64,000 bases of DNA from Natronobeatus ordinarius (GTDB taxonomy: Archaea > Halobacteriota > Halobacteria > Halobacteriales > Natrialbaceae): positions 2,790,001 through 2,854,000 of the forward strand of contig NZ_CP101456.1 of the NCBI RefSeq assembly GCF_024362485.1, given 5' to 3'. Positions 1-8,430 of the stretch are shown here, one piece after another. The translations under genes and the position numbers were made by a program. The notes beneath the pieces are model-generated. The model saw only the letters and a list, made by a program, of their open reading frames with translations. It did not search any database and was not told where the DNA came from. The stretch's first letter is position 1. Each line of letters opens with the position of its first letter.

Positions 1-1950
1 GTCACCGAGGTCCTCGCCGGTGTAGGCGGCCTCGATGGCCCGGCGGATGATCTTGCCCGACTGGGTCTTCGGGAAGGCGTCGACGAAGAGGATCTCGCGC
101 GGGCGGAACGGTTTGCCGTGTTCTTCGCCGATCTGTTCGCGCAGTTCCTCGCGGAGGTCGTCCGACGCGTCCTCGCCGTCCTCGAGGATGACGTAGGCGA
201 CGACTGCGGTGCCGGTGGTATCGTCGGGGACGCCGACGGCGGCGGCCTGGTTGACCGCCTCGTGGTCGATCAGCACGCCTTCGATCTCGGCGGGGCCGAC
301 CTTCCGGCCGGCGACGTTCAGCGCGTCGTCGGCGCGACCGTGAAGGAACCAGAAGCCGTCCTCGTCTTTCTGAGCCCAGTCGCCGTGGTCCCACATGTCC
401 TCGAACGTCGACCAGTACTCCTCGAGGTAGCGTTCGTCGCCCGACCAGAGCGACTTGGTCATCGACGGACAGGAGTCCTTGGCGACGAGGAAGCCTCGCT
501 CGTGGTCGTCTTTGACCGACTCACCGGCGTGGTCGACGACGTCGATGTCCATCCCGAGGCCGGGGCCGCCGAGCGTGCAGGGTTTGAGTGGCTGGGTCGG
601 CATCGGCATCAGGAAGCAGCCACAGATCTCGGTCCCACCGGAGATGTTGACGATCGGAGCCTCGCCGCCGCCGACGTGCTCGTAGAACCACTCCCAGGAC
701 TCGGGATCCCACGGTTCGCCCGTCGAGCCGAGGATCCGCAGTGAGGAGAGGTCGTGGCCCTCGACCCACTCGTCGCCGTGCTTTCGCAGGGCCCGGATAG
801 CGGTGGGGGAGATGCCGAACTGCGTGATCGAGTGACGGTCGATCATTTCCCAGAACCGGTCGGGCTGGGGGTAGTCCGGCGCGCCCTCGTACATGAAGAT
901 CGTTCCGCCGAAGGTGTGGTTCCCGATGAGCGTCCACGGCCCCATCATCCAGCCGATGTCTGACACCCAGAAGAAGCGGTCGGCGGGTTTGACGTCGAAG
1001 CCGAAGTGCAGTTCCTTGGCACACTGCAACTGGACGCCCGCGTGAGTGTGCACGATTCCCTTCGGCTTGCCCGTCGTCCCCGAGGAGTAGAGCAGCATCG
1101 ACTCCTGGTCCGACGGCAGAGATTTCGTCTCGTAGGCGTCGTCGGCGGACTCGACGGCGTCGTCCCACCACTCGTCGCGCTCGTCGTTCCAGGGCACCGC
1201 CAGATCCGAGTGCTCGTCGCTTGCGCCGAGGCGGTCGAAGACGATCGTGTGCTCGACGTGACCCGCCTCCTCGATCGCCTCGTCGGCGGCGTCTTTGAGG
1301 GTGATGGGGCTGGCCCGGCGGTAGAAACCGTCGCCGGTAAAGAGGACCGAACACTCGCTGTCCTCGATCCGGGTCGCCGTCGCCTCGACGCCGAAGCCGG
1401 AGAAGATGGGAACGGCGATCGCGCCGACTTTGAAACAGCCGTAGAGGATCGAGACGACCTCGGGCACCATCGGCATGTAGAGCCCGACGGTGTCGCCGGT
1501 CCCGACGCCGCGCTCTTCCAGCGCGTTGGCCACCTTGTTCGCCTGGCGGTGCAGTTCGTGGTAGGTAACCTCTCGAACCTCGCCGTCTTCGCCCTCCCAG
1601 ATGGTGGCGACCGTGTTCCGCGTCGGGGACTCGAGGGCGGCGTGGCGATCGAGAACGTTGTGCGCGATGTTGAGCTCGCCGCCGGGGTACCAGTCGGTGA
1701 ACTGCGGTCCCTCGCTGTCGTCGCGTACCTCGTCGTAGGCTTCGTAGAACTCGATCTCGAGGTAGTCGACTAGTTCGTCCCAGAACCAGTCGACGCCGCT
1801 CTCGCCGTCCCCCAGCTCCGTCGTCGTCCGTTCGATCAACTCGTCGTAGTCGTCGATGCCGTGTGCTTCCATGAACGCGTAGACGTTCGTCGATTCCACG
1901 AACTCGCGCGACGGTTCGTGCACTACCCGATCAATCAGATCGTGCTCCAT
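1..1950 (-). CDS. AMP-forming acyl-CoA synthetase (acetyl/propionyl-CoA synthetase type), 3' end outside window
   Basis: This is an ANL-superfamily enzyme that activates a short carboxylic acid to acyl-AMP and then acyl-CoA. The frame reads from ATG at 1950 through base 1 without a stop, so 650 residues are present and only the extreme C-terminus is missing. The N-terminal helical cap typical of acetyl-CoA synthetases is present, followed by the AMP-binding signature SSGTTGKPKG, a later ISGGTEI motif, the WSTFEDMWDHGDWA stretch with the adenine/ribose-binding aspartate, and the C-terminal domain with the catalytic lysine motif KTQSGKI. These motifs are intact, so the enzyme should be active. 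The substrate cannot be fixed from the sequence: acetate, propionate or another small acid are all possible. No partner gene lies beside it inside the window. Confidence 0.9.
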   Translation of the reverse strand, partial: MEHDLIDRVVHEPSREFVESTNVYAFMEAHGIDDYDELIERTTTELGDGESGVDWFWDELVDYLEIEFYEAYDEVRDDSEGPQFTDWYPGGELNIAHNVLDRHAALESPTRNTVATIWEGEDGEVREVTYHELHRQANKVANALEERGVGTGDTVGLYMPMVPEVVSILYGCFKVGAIAVPIFSGFGVEATATRIEDSECSVLFTGDGFYRRASPITLKDAADEAIEEAGHVEHTIVFDRLGASDEHSDLAVPWNDERDEWWDDAVESADDAYETKSLPSDQESMLLYSSGTTGKPKGIVHTHAGVQLQCAKELHFGFDVKPADRFFWVSDIGWMMGPWTLIGNHTFGGTIFMYEGAPDYPQPDRFWEMIDRHSITQFGISPTAIRALRKHGDEWVEGHDLSSLRILGSTGEPWDPESWEWFYEHVGGGEAPIVNISGGTEICGCFLMPMPTQPLKPCTLGGPGLGMDIDVVDHAGESVKDDHERGFLVAKDSCPSMTKSLWSGDERYLEEYWSTFEDMWDHGDWAQKDEDGFWFLHGRADDALNVAGRKVGPAEIEGVLIDHEAVNQAAAVGVPDDTTGTAVVAYVILEDGEDASDDLREELREQIGEEHGKPFRPREILFVDAFPKTQSGKIIRRAIEAAYTGEDLGD

Positions 1951-2100
1951 GGTATACCACACCGTTTAACAGCCCGTGAGAAGTAAGTTATTGATTCCAT
2001 CTAGACGATCGACGGAACGGACGAGACGGCACACTCGAGCGGGCGAACGCTCGACGGCGGACACTCGAGAACCGGCCGGTCGGCGGCCGGAGGAGGTGAG

Positions 2101-2649
2101 TCAGTCCTTTCGTTTCACCACGTCGCCGAGCGTGTAGCTCCCGGTCGAGGAGCCCCCACTCCACTCGGCGTCGTCGTCGGCGCCAGCCCCGCCGGTGAGA
2201 CTCACGTCGAGGTGTCGCTCGAGTTTCGACTGGACACTGTCGCTCGGGAGCGTCTCGCCGCGCTCGAGTTTGCGGATGAGACTCGCTTTCTCGTTGAGTT
2301 CGTTGGCGAGGTCGGACTGGCTGAGCCCTTTCTTCTCGCGGGCGCGACGGATACGATCGTCGTAGTCCGGCGCGATCTCGTCCATCTCGTCGAACATGTC
2401 CCGCCGGCGCGAGCCGCCGGAACGCGAGGAACCGGTCGCTCCCCCACTCGAAGACGAGGATCCACTGGCGGCCGAGCCGCCGGAACTCGAGGACGTCGAG
2501 TACTTCGTGGACGTACTCGAGGTCGAACCCGGGGTCTTCACCTCGGTGCCGAATCCGGTACAGTTGGAACAGACCTGCAGCTTCGCACCTTCGACCTTGA
2601 TGGTCGTCGGGGACGACGTCTCCGCACCACACATCTCACACTGAACCAT
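2101..2649 (-). CDS. MBF1-type transcription factor, zinc ribbon plus Cro/C1 HTH
   Basis: The 182-residue protein has an N-terminal zinc ribbon (CEMC near residues 5-8 and CSNC near 27-30), a Ser/Gly-rich linker of about 50 residues, and an HTH_3 domain (about residues 85-145, DYDDRIRRAREKKGLSQSDL). This is the layout of archaeal multiprotein bridging factor 1 homologues, which link regulators to the TBP machinery in eukaryotes; the archaeal role is less clear. A short tail ends in basic residues (VVKRKD). The long Ser/Gly linker looks expanded and is low-complexity. The start ATG at 2649 places the first CxxC five residues in, as in relatives. It stands alone, divergent from nothing obvious. 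Confidence 0.88.
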   Translation of the reverse strand: MVQCEMCGAETSSPTTIKVEGAKLQVCSNCTGFGTEVKTPGSTSSTSTKYSTSSSSGGSAASGSSSSSGGATGSSRSGGSRRRDMFDEMDEIAPDYDDRIRRAREKKGLSQSDLANELNEKASLIRKLERGETLPSDSVQSKLERHLDVSLTGGAGADDDAEWSGGSSTGSYTLGDVVKRKD

Positions 2650-2782
2650 GTGCGACCCTATATCGTGACAGTTGATAAAGGATGCGGGGGTTCCAACTCA
2701 CTCGGCATCGGGACGGGCCGCTACTCGAGCGATTCGATCCGTTTCGGAGGTCGGCCCGATCGAGGACGTTCGAGAGACCGGC

Positions 2783-2980
2783 TCACTCGAGGATGTCGCC
2801 GACGCGCCGGGGTTCGCCGCGCAGGTCCGGCCCCTTCTCGACGATCTTCAGCACCTCGTGGTCGGTCACGTCGTGGTAGCGCTTGCCAGTCGCCTCCTCG
2901 ATAAGTTCCCGCTCGAGGCGAAACTCGGTTCCTTCGTACACGACGTCGACGCCGTCGTCGTCGAACGCGAGGGTCGTCAT
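2783..2980 (-). CDS. Small conserved haloarchaeal protein (65 aa), function unknown
   Basis: A 65-residue acidic protein starting MTTLAFDDDGVDVVYEGTEF. I recognise it as the kind of small conserved protein found across Halobacteria (I believe it belongs to the DUF5800 group, not verified). It has no transmembrane segment and no cysteine pair. The ATG at 2978-2980 was chosen because upstream residues in the open frame are arginine/proline-rich and unlike protein, while the chosen start gives a compact beta-alpha protein. It may be co-oriented with the MBF1 gene downstream but the gap is 133 nt, so an operon is not certain. Confidence 0.7.
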   Translation of the reverse strand: MTTLAFDDDGVDVVYEGTEFRLERELIEEATGKRYHDVTDHEVLKIVEKGPDLRGEPRRVGDILE

Positions 2981-3052
2981 GACTGGGCGTACGCATCGGC
3001 CGGTGAAAAACGGGACGGCTTCGATCGCTGGCGACGGGTCGGATCGTCGTCG

Positions 3053-3130
3053 GTCGAGGATGCGGTAAATCGGCGTTGGTCGAGGGCGCGACGAATCGGC
3101 GTTGGTCGAAGACACGGTGGATCGTCGTCA
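3053..3130. repeat. Three tandem 26-bp imperfect repeats
   Basis: Units begin at 3053, 3079 and 3105 and share GTCGA...CGGTAAATCGGCG-like sequence; the third copy has drifted most. They lie in the 218-nt spacer upstream of the bactofilin-like gene. Confidence 0.75.
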
Positions 3131-3198
3131 TTCGTCCGTCTGCCACCCGTCAGACGGTCGCGCGGGGTTTATTACGCGGGCGTCGTATCGATTCGAGT

Positions 3199-4059
3199 GT
3201 GGCGATCAGCAGGGATCCACTCGGTGAACTCGTCGTTCCGGCCGGCACCGAAGCGCAGGAACGCGACCTCGTGACCGACGGCGACGTCTTCGTCGGCGGT
3301 CGCTCGAGCGTCGAGTTCGGCGTGCGTGGCCGAAACGTCTTCGCGGGCGAGGGAGCACGCTTTGCGGGTGACATCGAAGCGGCGGGCGACTGTCGACTCG
3401 ACGTCCTGTGTGACGTCGACGGGAACGTCCTGGTCGGCGAGGACGCTTACATCGGCGAGCGAGTGCACGTCTCCGGCGAGTTGCGCGTGGCCGGCGACCT
3501 CGACATCGGCGACGACGTCGAGGTCGAGGAGGGATTCGAGGCCAACGGCTGGATCGTCATCCGAAATCCGATGCCGACGGTGATCTTCCTGTTCGTCTAC
3601 CTCAAACACTTACTGCTCGTTGGGGAGGACGACACCGCCCGGGAACTGCTCTCGGAAGTCCTCGAGGACGAGAACGAGGAGGAAGATGGGCCCGAGCCGC
3701 TCGTGATCCCGGCGAACGCGACGGTCACCGACGACGCCTGGCGCGTCTCGACCCCCGCCCGGATCGGCGACGTCTGTCGCCTCTACGGGAACGTCCGCGC
3801 CGAGACGATCGACGTCGGTTCAGCGTGCAACGTCTTCGGTAGCTTGCGCGCCCGTGGCGACGTGACGATCGGCGACGGAACGCGAATCCACGGCGACGTG
3901 ACGACGCGAGACGGCTCGGTCGTCCTCGGCGAGAGTGCCCGCGTCCTCGGGGACGTCTCCTGTGACGACCTCGAACTGGGCCCCGACGCCGAGGTGGACG
4001 GGACGATCAGGGCCGACGGCACGGTGACGATGCAGACGGGCGAACGCGACCTCGAGTGA
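3199..4059 (+). CDS. Bactofilin-like polymer-forming protein (left-handed beta-helix repeats)
   Basis: The 286-residue protein is built of short repeats such as VGEDAYIGERVHVSGELRVAG and GDVTIGDGTRIHGDVTTRDG, the signature of a right- or left-handed beta-helix of the bactofilin/polymer-forming family. There are two beta-helix halves (about residues 1-120 and 180-280) separated by a hydrophobic segment (PMPTVIFLFVYLKHLLLV, about 125-145) and an acidic linker. Bactofilins self-assemble into filaments; haloarchaeal relatives (halofilin A) act in cell-shape control, so a cytoskeletal role is a reasonable inference. The start is a GTG at 3199; the open frame extends upstream but there runs through the 26-bp repeats and is arginine-rich. 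The hydrophobic mid-segment could be a membrane anchor. No partner halofilin gene is adjacent. Confidence 0.75.
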   Translation: MAISRDPLGELVVPAGTEAQERDLVTDGDVFVGGRSSVEFGVRGRNVFAGEGARFAGDIEAAGDCRLDVLCDVDGNVLVGEDAYIGERVHVSGELRVAGDLDIGDDVEVEEGFEANGWIVIRNPMPTVIFLFVYLKHLLLVGEDDTARELLSEVLEDENEEEDGPEPLVIPANATVTDDAWRVSTPARIGDVCRLYGNVRAETIDVGSACNVFGSLRARGDVTIGDGTRIHGDVTTRDGSVVLGESARVLGDVSCDDLELGPDAEVDGTIRADGTVTMQTGERDLE

Positions 4060-4073
4060 GAGTTCGGGAGTCG

Positions 4074-4139
4074 CCGACGAGCCACACGGACCTCAAGCAG
4101 TTTCCTCCGACGAGCCACACGGGCCTCCGGCAGTTTCCA
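4074..4139. repeat. Tandem 33-bp direct repeat, two copies
   Basis: Copies at 4074-4106 and 4107-4139 share CCGACGAGCCACACGG and CAGTTTCC blocks. They sit right after the stop of the bactofilin-like gene and before the fix operon promoter. Confidence 0.8.
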
Positions 4140-4160
4140 CCGGCGATTTTCACCCACATA

Positions 4161-4168
4161 CTTAATAG
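4161..4168 (+). promoter_or_regulatory. Putative TATA box of the fixABC operon
   Basis: CTTAATAG lies about 32 nt before an ATG at 4196 that opens an 18-codon reading frame (4196-4252, stop TGA) overlapping the fixA start in another frame. The spacing fits a leaderless short upstream ORF, with fixA itself starting 38 nt further on behind a GGTGGAG ribosome-binding site. Confidence 0.45.
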
Positions 4169-4233
4169 TCACAGTTGCGATAGAGTGACACGATCATGGT
4201 GAAAGAGAGCACACTGCAAAGCCGGTGGAGGGT

Positions 4234-5097
4234 ATGCGCTCCGTCGTCCTGACGAAAGGCGTCCCCGACTTCTCAGAGGGGGCCGTCTCGTTCGACGAGG
4301 ACGGCCACTTAGAGCGGGGTAAGACGCCGACGGTGATGAATCCGAACGACGCGTTCGCGCTCGAGGCGGCCCTCCAGACGAGGGTCCGCCACGGCGGCCA
4401 CGTGAGCGTGATGAGCATGGGGCCGCCGGGCTACAAGTCGGTGCTCGGCGAGGCGATGGAGGCCGTGTACGCCGACGACCTCTACTTGCTCTCCGATCGC
4501 GAGTGTGCGGCCGCCGACACCTGGGCGACCGCGATCACGCTCAGTTCGGCCCTCGAAAAGTACGGAGATGAGATCGCCGACGTCGACCTGCTGTTCGCCG
4601 GCTTCAAGACGGCCGACGGCGAGACCGGCCAGACTGGGCCGCAGACGGCCTGGGGGCTCGAGTGGCCGATCGTCACGCACGTCATCGCCCTCGACGTCGA
4701 TCCCGAAGCACGTACGCTGCGTGCCAAACGGCTGGTGGAGGGCGACGTCGACGAGATCGAGACGGTCGAGGCGCCGTTGCCCTGCGCCGTCGTTCCCGAT
4801 CCGGAGTTCTCGCCCACCTACCGGAAGGCCTCCCACCGCCTCGAGCACAAGCGCCTGCGCGCGGAGACCCAGGAACGTGCCGAGGAGTACGAGGAGTACC
4901 TGACGTCGTGGGACCACGTCGATATGAACCTCGACCCCGACTACATCGGGCTCTCCGGCTCGCCGACGATCGTCTCGTCGGTCGATCCGATCCCGAAAGC
5001 GCCCTCCGAACGGGAGGCGACGATGGTCGATCCGACCGACGAGGAGGGGATGGCCGAGGTACTCGAGGAACTGCAGCCGTTCGCGGGGGGTGATTGA
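4234..5097 (+). CDS. fixA: Electron transfer flavoprotein beta subunit (FixA)
   Basis: FixA is the small subunit of an electron transfer flavoprotein; with FixB it binds FAD and an AMP or second FAD and passes electrons to FixC. The 287-residue length and the opening MRSVVLTKGVPDFSEG with the MNPNDAFALEAAL, GPPGYKSVLGEAM and GLEWPIVTHV blocks match the family. ATG 4234 is preferred to the in-frame GTG at 4225 because GGTGGAG sits just before it. fixB follows after 3 nt, then fixC overlaps fixB, so the three are one operon. Such FixABCX sets can drive flavin-based electron bifurcation from NADH to ferredoxin and quinone; whether this set bifurcates is inferred. Confidence 0.9.
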   Translation: MRSVVLTKGVPDFSEGAVSFDEDGHLERGKTPTVMNPNDAFALEAALQTRVRHGGHVSVMSMGPPGYKSVLGEAMEAVYADDLYLLSDRECAAADTWATAITLSSALEKYGDEIADVDLLFAGFKTADGETGQTGPQTAWGLEWPIVTHVIALDVDPEARTLRAKRLVEGDVDEIETVEAPLPCAVVPDPEFSPTYRKASHRLEHKRLRAETQERAEEYEEYLTSWDHVDMNLDPDYIGLSGSPTIVSSVDPIPKAPSEREATMVDPTDEEGMAEVLEELQPFAGGD

Positions 5098-5100
5098 ACC

Positions 5101-6690
5101 ATGGTAGATCCCGAAGCACACACGGTCGACGAACTGATCGAAGCGCTCGACACGATCGACGACGTGGACGAACTGAACTCGGTCCTCGAGGCCGAGCGGG
5201 CCGGTCAGGACCGCAAGACGGCCCGCGAGGCGATCGAGACGCGACTCGAGACGGTCCGCGAGGGAGACGGCGTCGAGGAGGGGACCGAGACAGAAGGTGA
5301 GTACGAGGAGACGCGTGAGGACGTCGGGGAGGAGGCGGAGGGTGACGAGGTCGACGAAGCGGAAGGAGTGGAAGCCGAAGACGAAGAGCCCGAGGAAGAT
5401 GAAGACGAGGAGGCAGAAGAAGCGGAGGAAGAAGACGAAGAAGCGGAGGAAGAAGACGACGGCCTCTCACATCCCACCCGCGACAAGAAGCACGTCCGTG
5501 CGCTCCAGGGCGGCCACTACGAGGACATGTGGGTCTACTGTGAGACTCAGCAGGGCGAGCTGCTCGATGTCTCGAAGGAGATGCTTGGGAAGGCCCGCGA
5601 GTTGATGGACGAGTACGCCACGGAGTTCGAGGAGGAGAACGTCGTGGCTGTCCTCGTCGGCGACGACATGGCGGAACTCGCCGAGGAGTGCATTGCGTAC
5701 GGGGCCGACGTGGCCGTCTACCACGACGACCCCCGACTCGAGCGATTCCTGCACGAGCCCTACACCGAGATCGTCGCGGCGATGGCCCGCGGGCAGGGCT
5801 CGGCCGAGAGCACCGACTGGCGCGAGTACGACGAGCCCCGCTACTTCCTCTACCCCGCGACGAACAACGGCCGGGACCTCTCCGCACAGGTACAGGCCGA
5901 ACTCGACTCCGGGCTCGCCTCGGACTGTTCGGGCCTGTTCATCCAAGAAGAGCGGGTCTCGAACCCCGTGAAGACGGGTGAGCCGGGCGTCAAGAAGACG
6001 TTCGAGCGCGTCCTGCACATGAAACGACCCGACTTCTCCGGGTTCGAGTACTCGACGATCCTCTGTCTGGACAACCCCGACCGGGACTTCCACCCGCAGG
6101 GCTGTTCGGTTATCCCGGGCAGTTTCGAGCCGATCGATCCCGACCCCGAGCGCGAGGGGCTCGTCGTCGAACACGACATGGACCTCGACGAGGAGTGGTT
6201 CCGCGTCGAGGTCACCGAGTGGGATCAACTCGAGGCGGGCGTCGACCTCACCGGACACGAGGTGATCGTCTGCCTCGGCCGGGGGATCGGCGACGACCCG
6301 ACCCTCGGGATGGAGCTTGGCCTGGATCTCGTCGACGCCTTCGAGGACGCCGAACTCGGCATCACTCGAGGGATCGTCACCTCCTCGTACCAGTTCGACG
6401 GCCACGTCGAGCGGTACTCGAAGGAGGAGCGCCAGATCGGCGAGACGGGACAGGTGGTCGCCCCGGACCTCTACATCGCCGCTGGCGTCTCCGGTGCGGT
6501 CCAGCACAAGGTCGGGATGGACGAGTCGGAGACGATCGTCGCGATCAACACCGACCCCGAGGCCCGGATCCGGGACTTCAGCGACTACTTCCTCGAGGGC
6601 GACCTCTTCGAGGTGCTCCCGCAGCTGACCGAGGCGGTCGAATCAGGGGAGATCGAACTCGAGGCCGTCGCCGACGGAGGTGACGACTGA
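5101..6690 (+). CDS. fixB: Electron transfer flavoprotein alpha subunit (FixB) with long acidic N-terminal extension
   Basis: The 529-residue protein is far longer than a usual ETF alpha subunit (about 310-330). Residues 1-60 form a short helical region, residues about 60-125 are almost pure Glu/Asp with Ala, and ETF alpha proper starts near KHVRALQGGHYEDMWVYCE. The C-terminal FAD-binding domain is clear: LGRGIGDD, GITRGIVTSSYQFDGH (variant of the GASR-type site), TGQVVAPDLYIAAGVSGAVQHKVGM and VAINTDPEA. The Gly-rich C-terminal motifs show FAD binding is kept. It overlaps fixC by one base (TGATG). The acidic block has gaagaagac/gaggaag-type simple sequence and may vary in length between strains. 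Confidence 0.9.
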   Translation: MVDPEAHTVDELIEALDTIDDVDELNSVLEAERAGQDRKTAREAIETRLETVREGDGVEEGTETEGEYEETREDVGEEAEGDEVDEAEGVEAEDEEPEEDEDEEAEEAEEEDEEAEEEDDGLSHPTRDKKHVRALQGGHYEDMWVYCETQQGELLDVSKEMLGKARELMDEYATEFEEENVVAVLVGDDMAELAEECIAYGADVAVYHDDPRLERFLHEPYTEIVAAMARGQGSAESTDWREYDEPRYFLYPATNNGRDLSAQVQAELDSGLASDCSGLFIQEERVSNPVKTGEPGVKKTFERVLHMKRPDFSGFEYSTILCLDNPDRDFHPQGCSVIPGSFEPIDPDPEREGLVVEHDMDLDEEWFRVEVTEWDQLEAGVDLTGHEVIVCLGRGIGDDPTLGMELGLDLVDAFEDAELGITRGIVTSSYQFDGHVERYSKEERQIGETGQVVAPDLYIAAGVSGAVQHKVGMDESETIVAINTDPEARIRDFSDYFLEGDLFEVLPQLTEAVESGEIELEAVADGGDD

Positions 6691-8384
6691 TGGCGGCGAC
6701 TCAGGCGGAAGGTGACGGTGAGTACGAACACTACGAGGCGATCGTCGTCGGCTGTGGCCCCGGCGGTGCGGCCGCTGCCGCGCGGCTGGCCGACCACGGC
6801 ATCGAGACGCTCGTGCTCGAGCGAGGCGTCGAGGCCGGCTCGAAGAACGTCTCCGGCGGGTTGATCTACGCCGAGAACTCGGCCCCATACACGATCGACG
6901 ACCTGTTTCCCGGCTTCCGCGAGGCGGCGGCCGAACGCCCGGTGACTGACTACTACATCCACAACGTCGCCGGGAACAAGGTCAAAACGTACGACCTCAC
7001 CGACCTCCACGAGCACGACACCGACTGGTGTGACGCCGTGCTTCGGCGGGAAATGGACGCCTGGCTCGAGGAGCGCGTCCACGAGAAGACGAGCGAGACC
7101 GGCGGCGGCGTCCTCACGAACGTTCGGGTGAACGGGCTTCTCCGGGAGAACGGCGAGATCGTCGGGGTGACCTGTGACGAACTGGATCCGATCACAGCGG
7201 ACCTCATCGTCGCCGCCGACGGCGTCAACTCCGAACTCGCCCGCGACGCCGGCCTGATGGACTGGGAAGAGCCCGAGGAGTGGTTCCAGGGCGTGAAGGC
7301 GGTCGTCGAGATGGACCCCGAGACGGTCAACGACCGCTTCTCGATCGGCGACGACGAGGGCGTCGCCCACCTGTTCTCGGGTGACCTCTTCCAGGACGTC
7401 CGCGGCGGGGGCTTTCTCTACACCAACGAGGAGTCACTGTCGATTGGGACGGTGTTTCACCTCGACAGCCTCGTCGAACAGCGGGCCGAGCCCCACGAAC
7501 TGCTTAACGCGCTGCTCACCCACCCGCTGCTCGCGGGCTGGCTCGGCGAGGAGTACGACGAACGCGAGTACGCCGCGAAGCTGGTGCCGGACTCGAAGAA
7601 GATCGCCCACCGCGAACCCTACCGCGATCGGCTCGTCCTCGTCGGCGACGCCGGCGGCCAGATGCAGGCGCAGGGACCGATCATCAAGGGGATGAATCAC
7701 GCGGTGACGGCGGGTGCCCTCGCCGCGGACGCCTTCGCCGTCACGCGCGGGAATGCCGACCCCGAAGCCGTCGGCCGCCGGTACGCGTCGATGCTCGAGG
7801 AGTCTGGGACGATGGGCAAACTCCGGCCACGACGGTACGAACTCGCCCGGACGGTGGGCGAACGCGATACCGTCACGAAGGTCGTCGAGGGCGTGTTGAA
7901 CTCTCCGATCGGGAGCGTCGCGATCGGCAATCCCGTCGCCGACTGGGCACTGAAGCGGGCGTACAACTCCCCCTTGCTCGTCTCGATGCTCCCCGATACG
8001 CGCACGGGCTACGTGACGGTTCCGTCGATCGTCGGCGAGAAACACGGCCGGACGATCCACTGGGAGAGCCCGGTAGAGCCGCCGGAGCTCGTCGATCGGA
8101 TCGGCGACCTCACCTACGACACCGACGTCGGCAACCCGCACATCCGGCTGCGCGACGAGTCGTTCGAGGCCAGCGGGGCGGCGGTCTACGCCTGCCCCGT
8201 CAGTGCCGAGGACTTCGGCGGCGGCTGCTACCGCGCTGAAACGGTCAAAACCAACGGCAGCGAGGAGACGCTCGTCAGCCTCGACACCCAACCCTGCGTC
8301 GAGTGTGGCACCTGCGCCATCGTCGCCGATACCGAGTGGGAACACCCCCGCGGCGGCAAAGGTGTCGAGTACCGAAGCGGCTGA
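6690..8384 (+). CDS. fixC: FixC-type FAD:quinone oxidoreductase fused to FixX ferredoxin
   Basis: The 564-residue protein starts with an FAD-binding Rossmann fold (VVGCGPGGAAAAARL, residues about 19-33), continues with the GDAGG motif of ETF-quinone oxidoreductases near residue 317, and ends in a ferredoxin-like domain of about 80 residues containing ACPVS and QPCVECGTC, the four cysteines of a FixX [4Fe-4S] cluster. FixX is a separate gene in many bacteria; here it is part of FixC, as in eukaryotic ETF-QO. The predicted role is moving electrons from the FixAB flavoprotein to quinone and perhaps ferredoxin. The ATG overlaps the fixB stop by one base. No other oxidoreductase follows in the operon. 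Confidence 0.9.
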   Translation: MAATQAEGDGEYEHYEAIVVGCGPGGAAAAARLADHGIETLVLERGVEAGSKNVSGGLIYAENSAPYTIDDLFPGFREAAAERPVTDYYIHNVAGNKVKTYDLTDLHEHDTDWCDAVLRREMDAWLEERVHEKTSETGGGVLTNVRVNGLLRENGEIVGVTCDELDPITADLIVAADGVNSELARDAGLMDWEEPEEWFQGVKAVVEMDPETVNDRFSIGDDEGVAHLFSGDLFQDVRGGGFLYTNEESLSIGTVFHLDSLVEQRAEPHELLNALLTHPLLAGWLGEEYDEREYAAKLVPDSKKIAHREPYRDRLVLVGDAGGQMQAQGPIIKGMNHAVTAGALAADAFAVTRGNADPEAVGRRYASMLEESGTMGKLRPRRYELARTVGERDTVTKVVEGVLNSPIGSVAIGNPVADWALKRAYNSPLLVSMLPDTRTGYVTVPSIVGEKHGRTIHWESPVEPPELVDRIGDLTYDTDVGNPHIRLRDESFEASGAAVYACPVSAEDFGGGCYRAETVKTNGSEETLVSLDTQPCVECGTCAIVADTEWEHPRGGKGVEYRSG

Positions 8385-8430
8385 TGTGGCTAGCCGACGT
8401 GGCGCACGTGAAGCCACAACAATCGAGTGT

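Noticed and set aside
521-1354. Long open frames overlapping the acyl-CoA synthetase
   Set aside because: They are Arg/Pro-rich or Val/Asp-rich shadows of the true gene, a usual effect of high GC.
3076-3198. N-terminal extension of the bactofilin-like gene
   Set aside because: The open frame upstream of GTG 3199 is encoded by the 26-bp intergenic repeats and is arginine-rich, unlike the acidic protein.
5205-5486. Serine-rich ORF on the minus strand opposite FixB
   Set aside because: It is the complement of the Glu/Asp codons of the acidic FixB extension.
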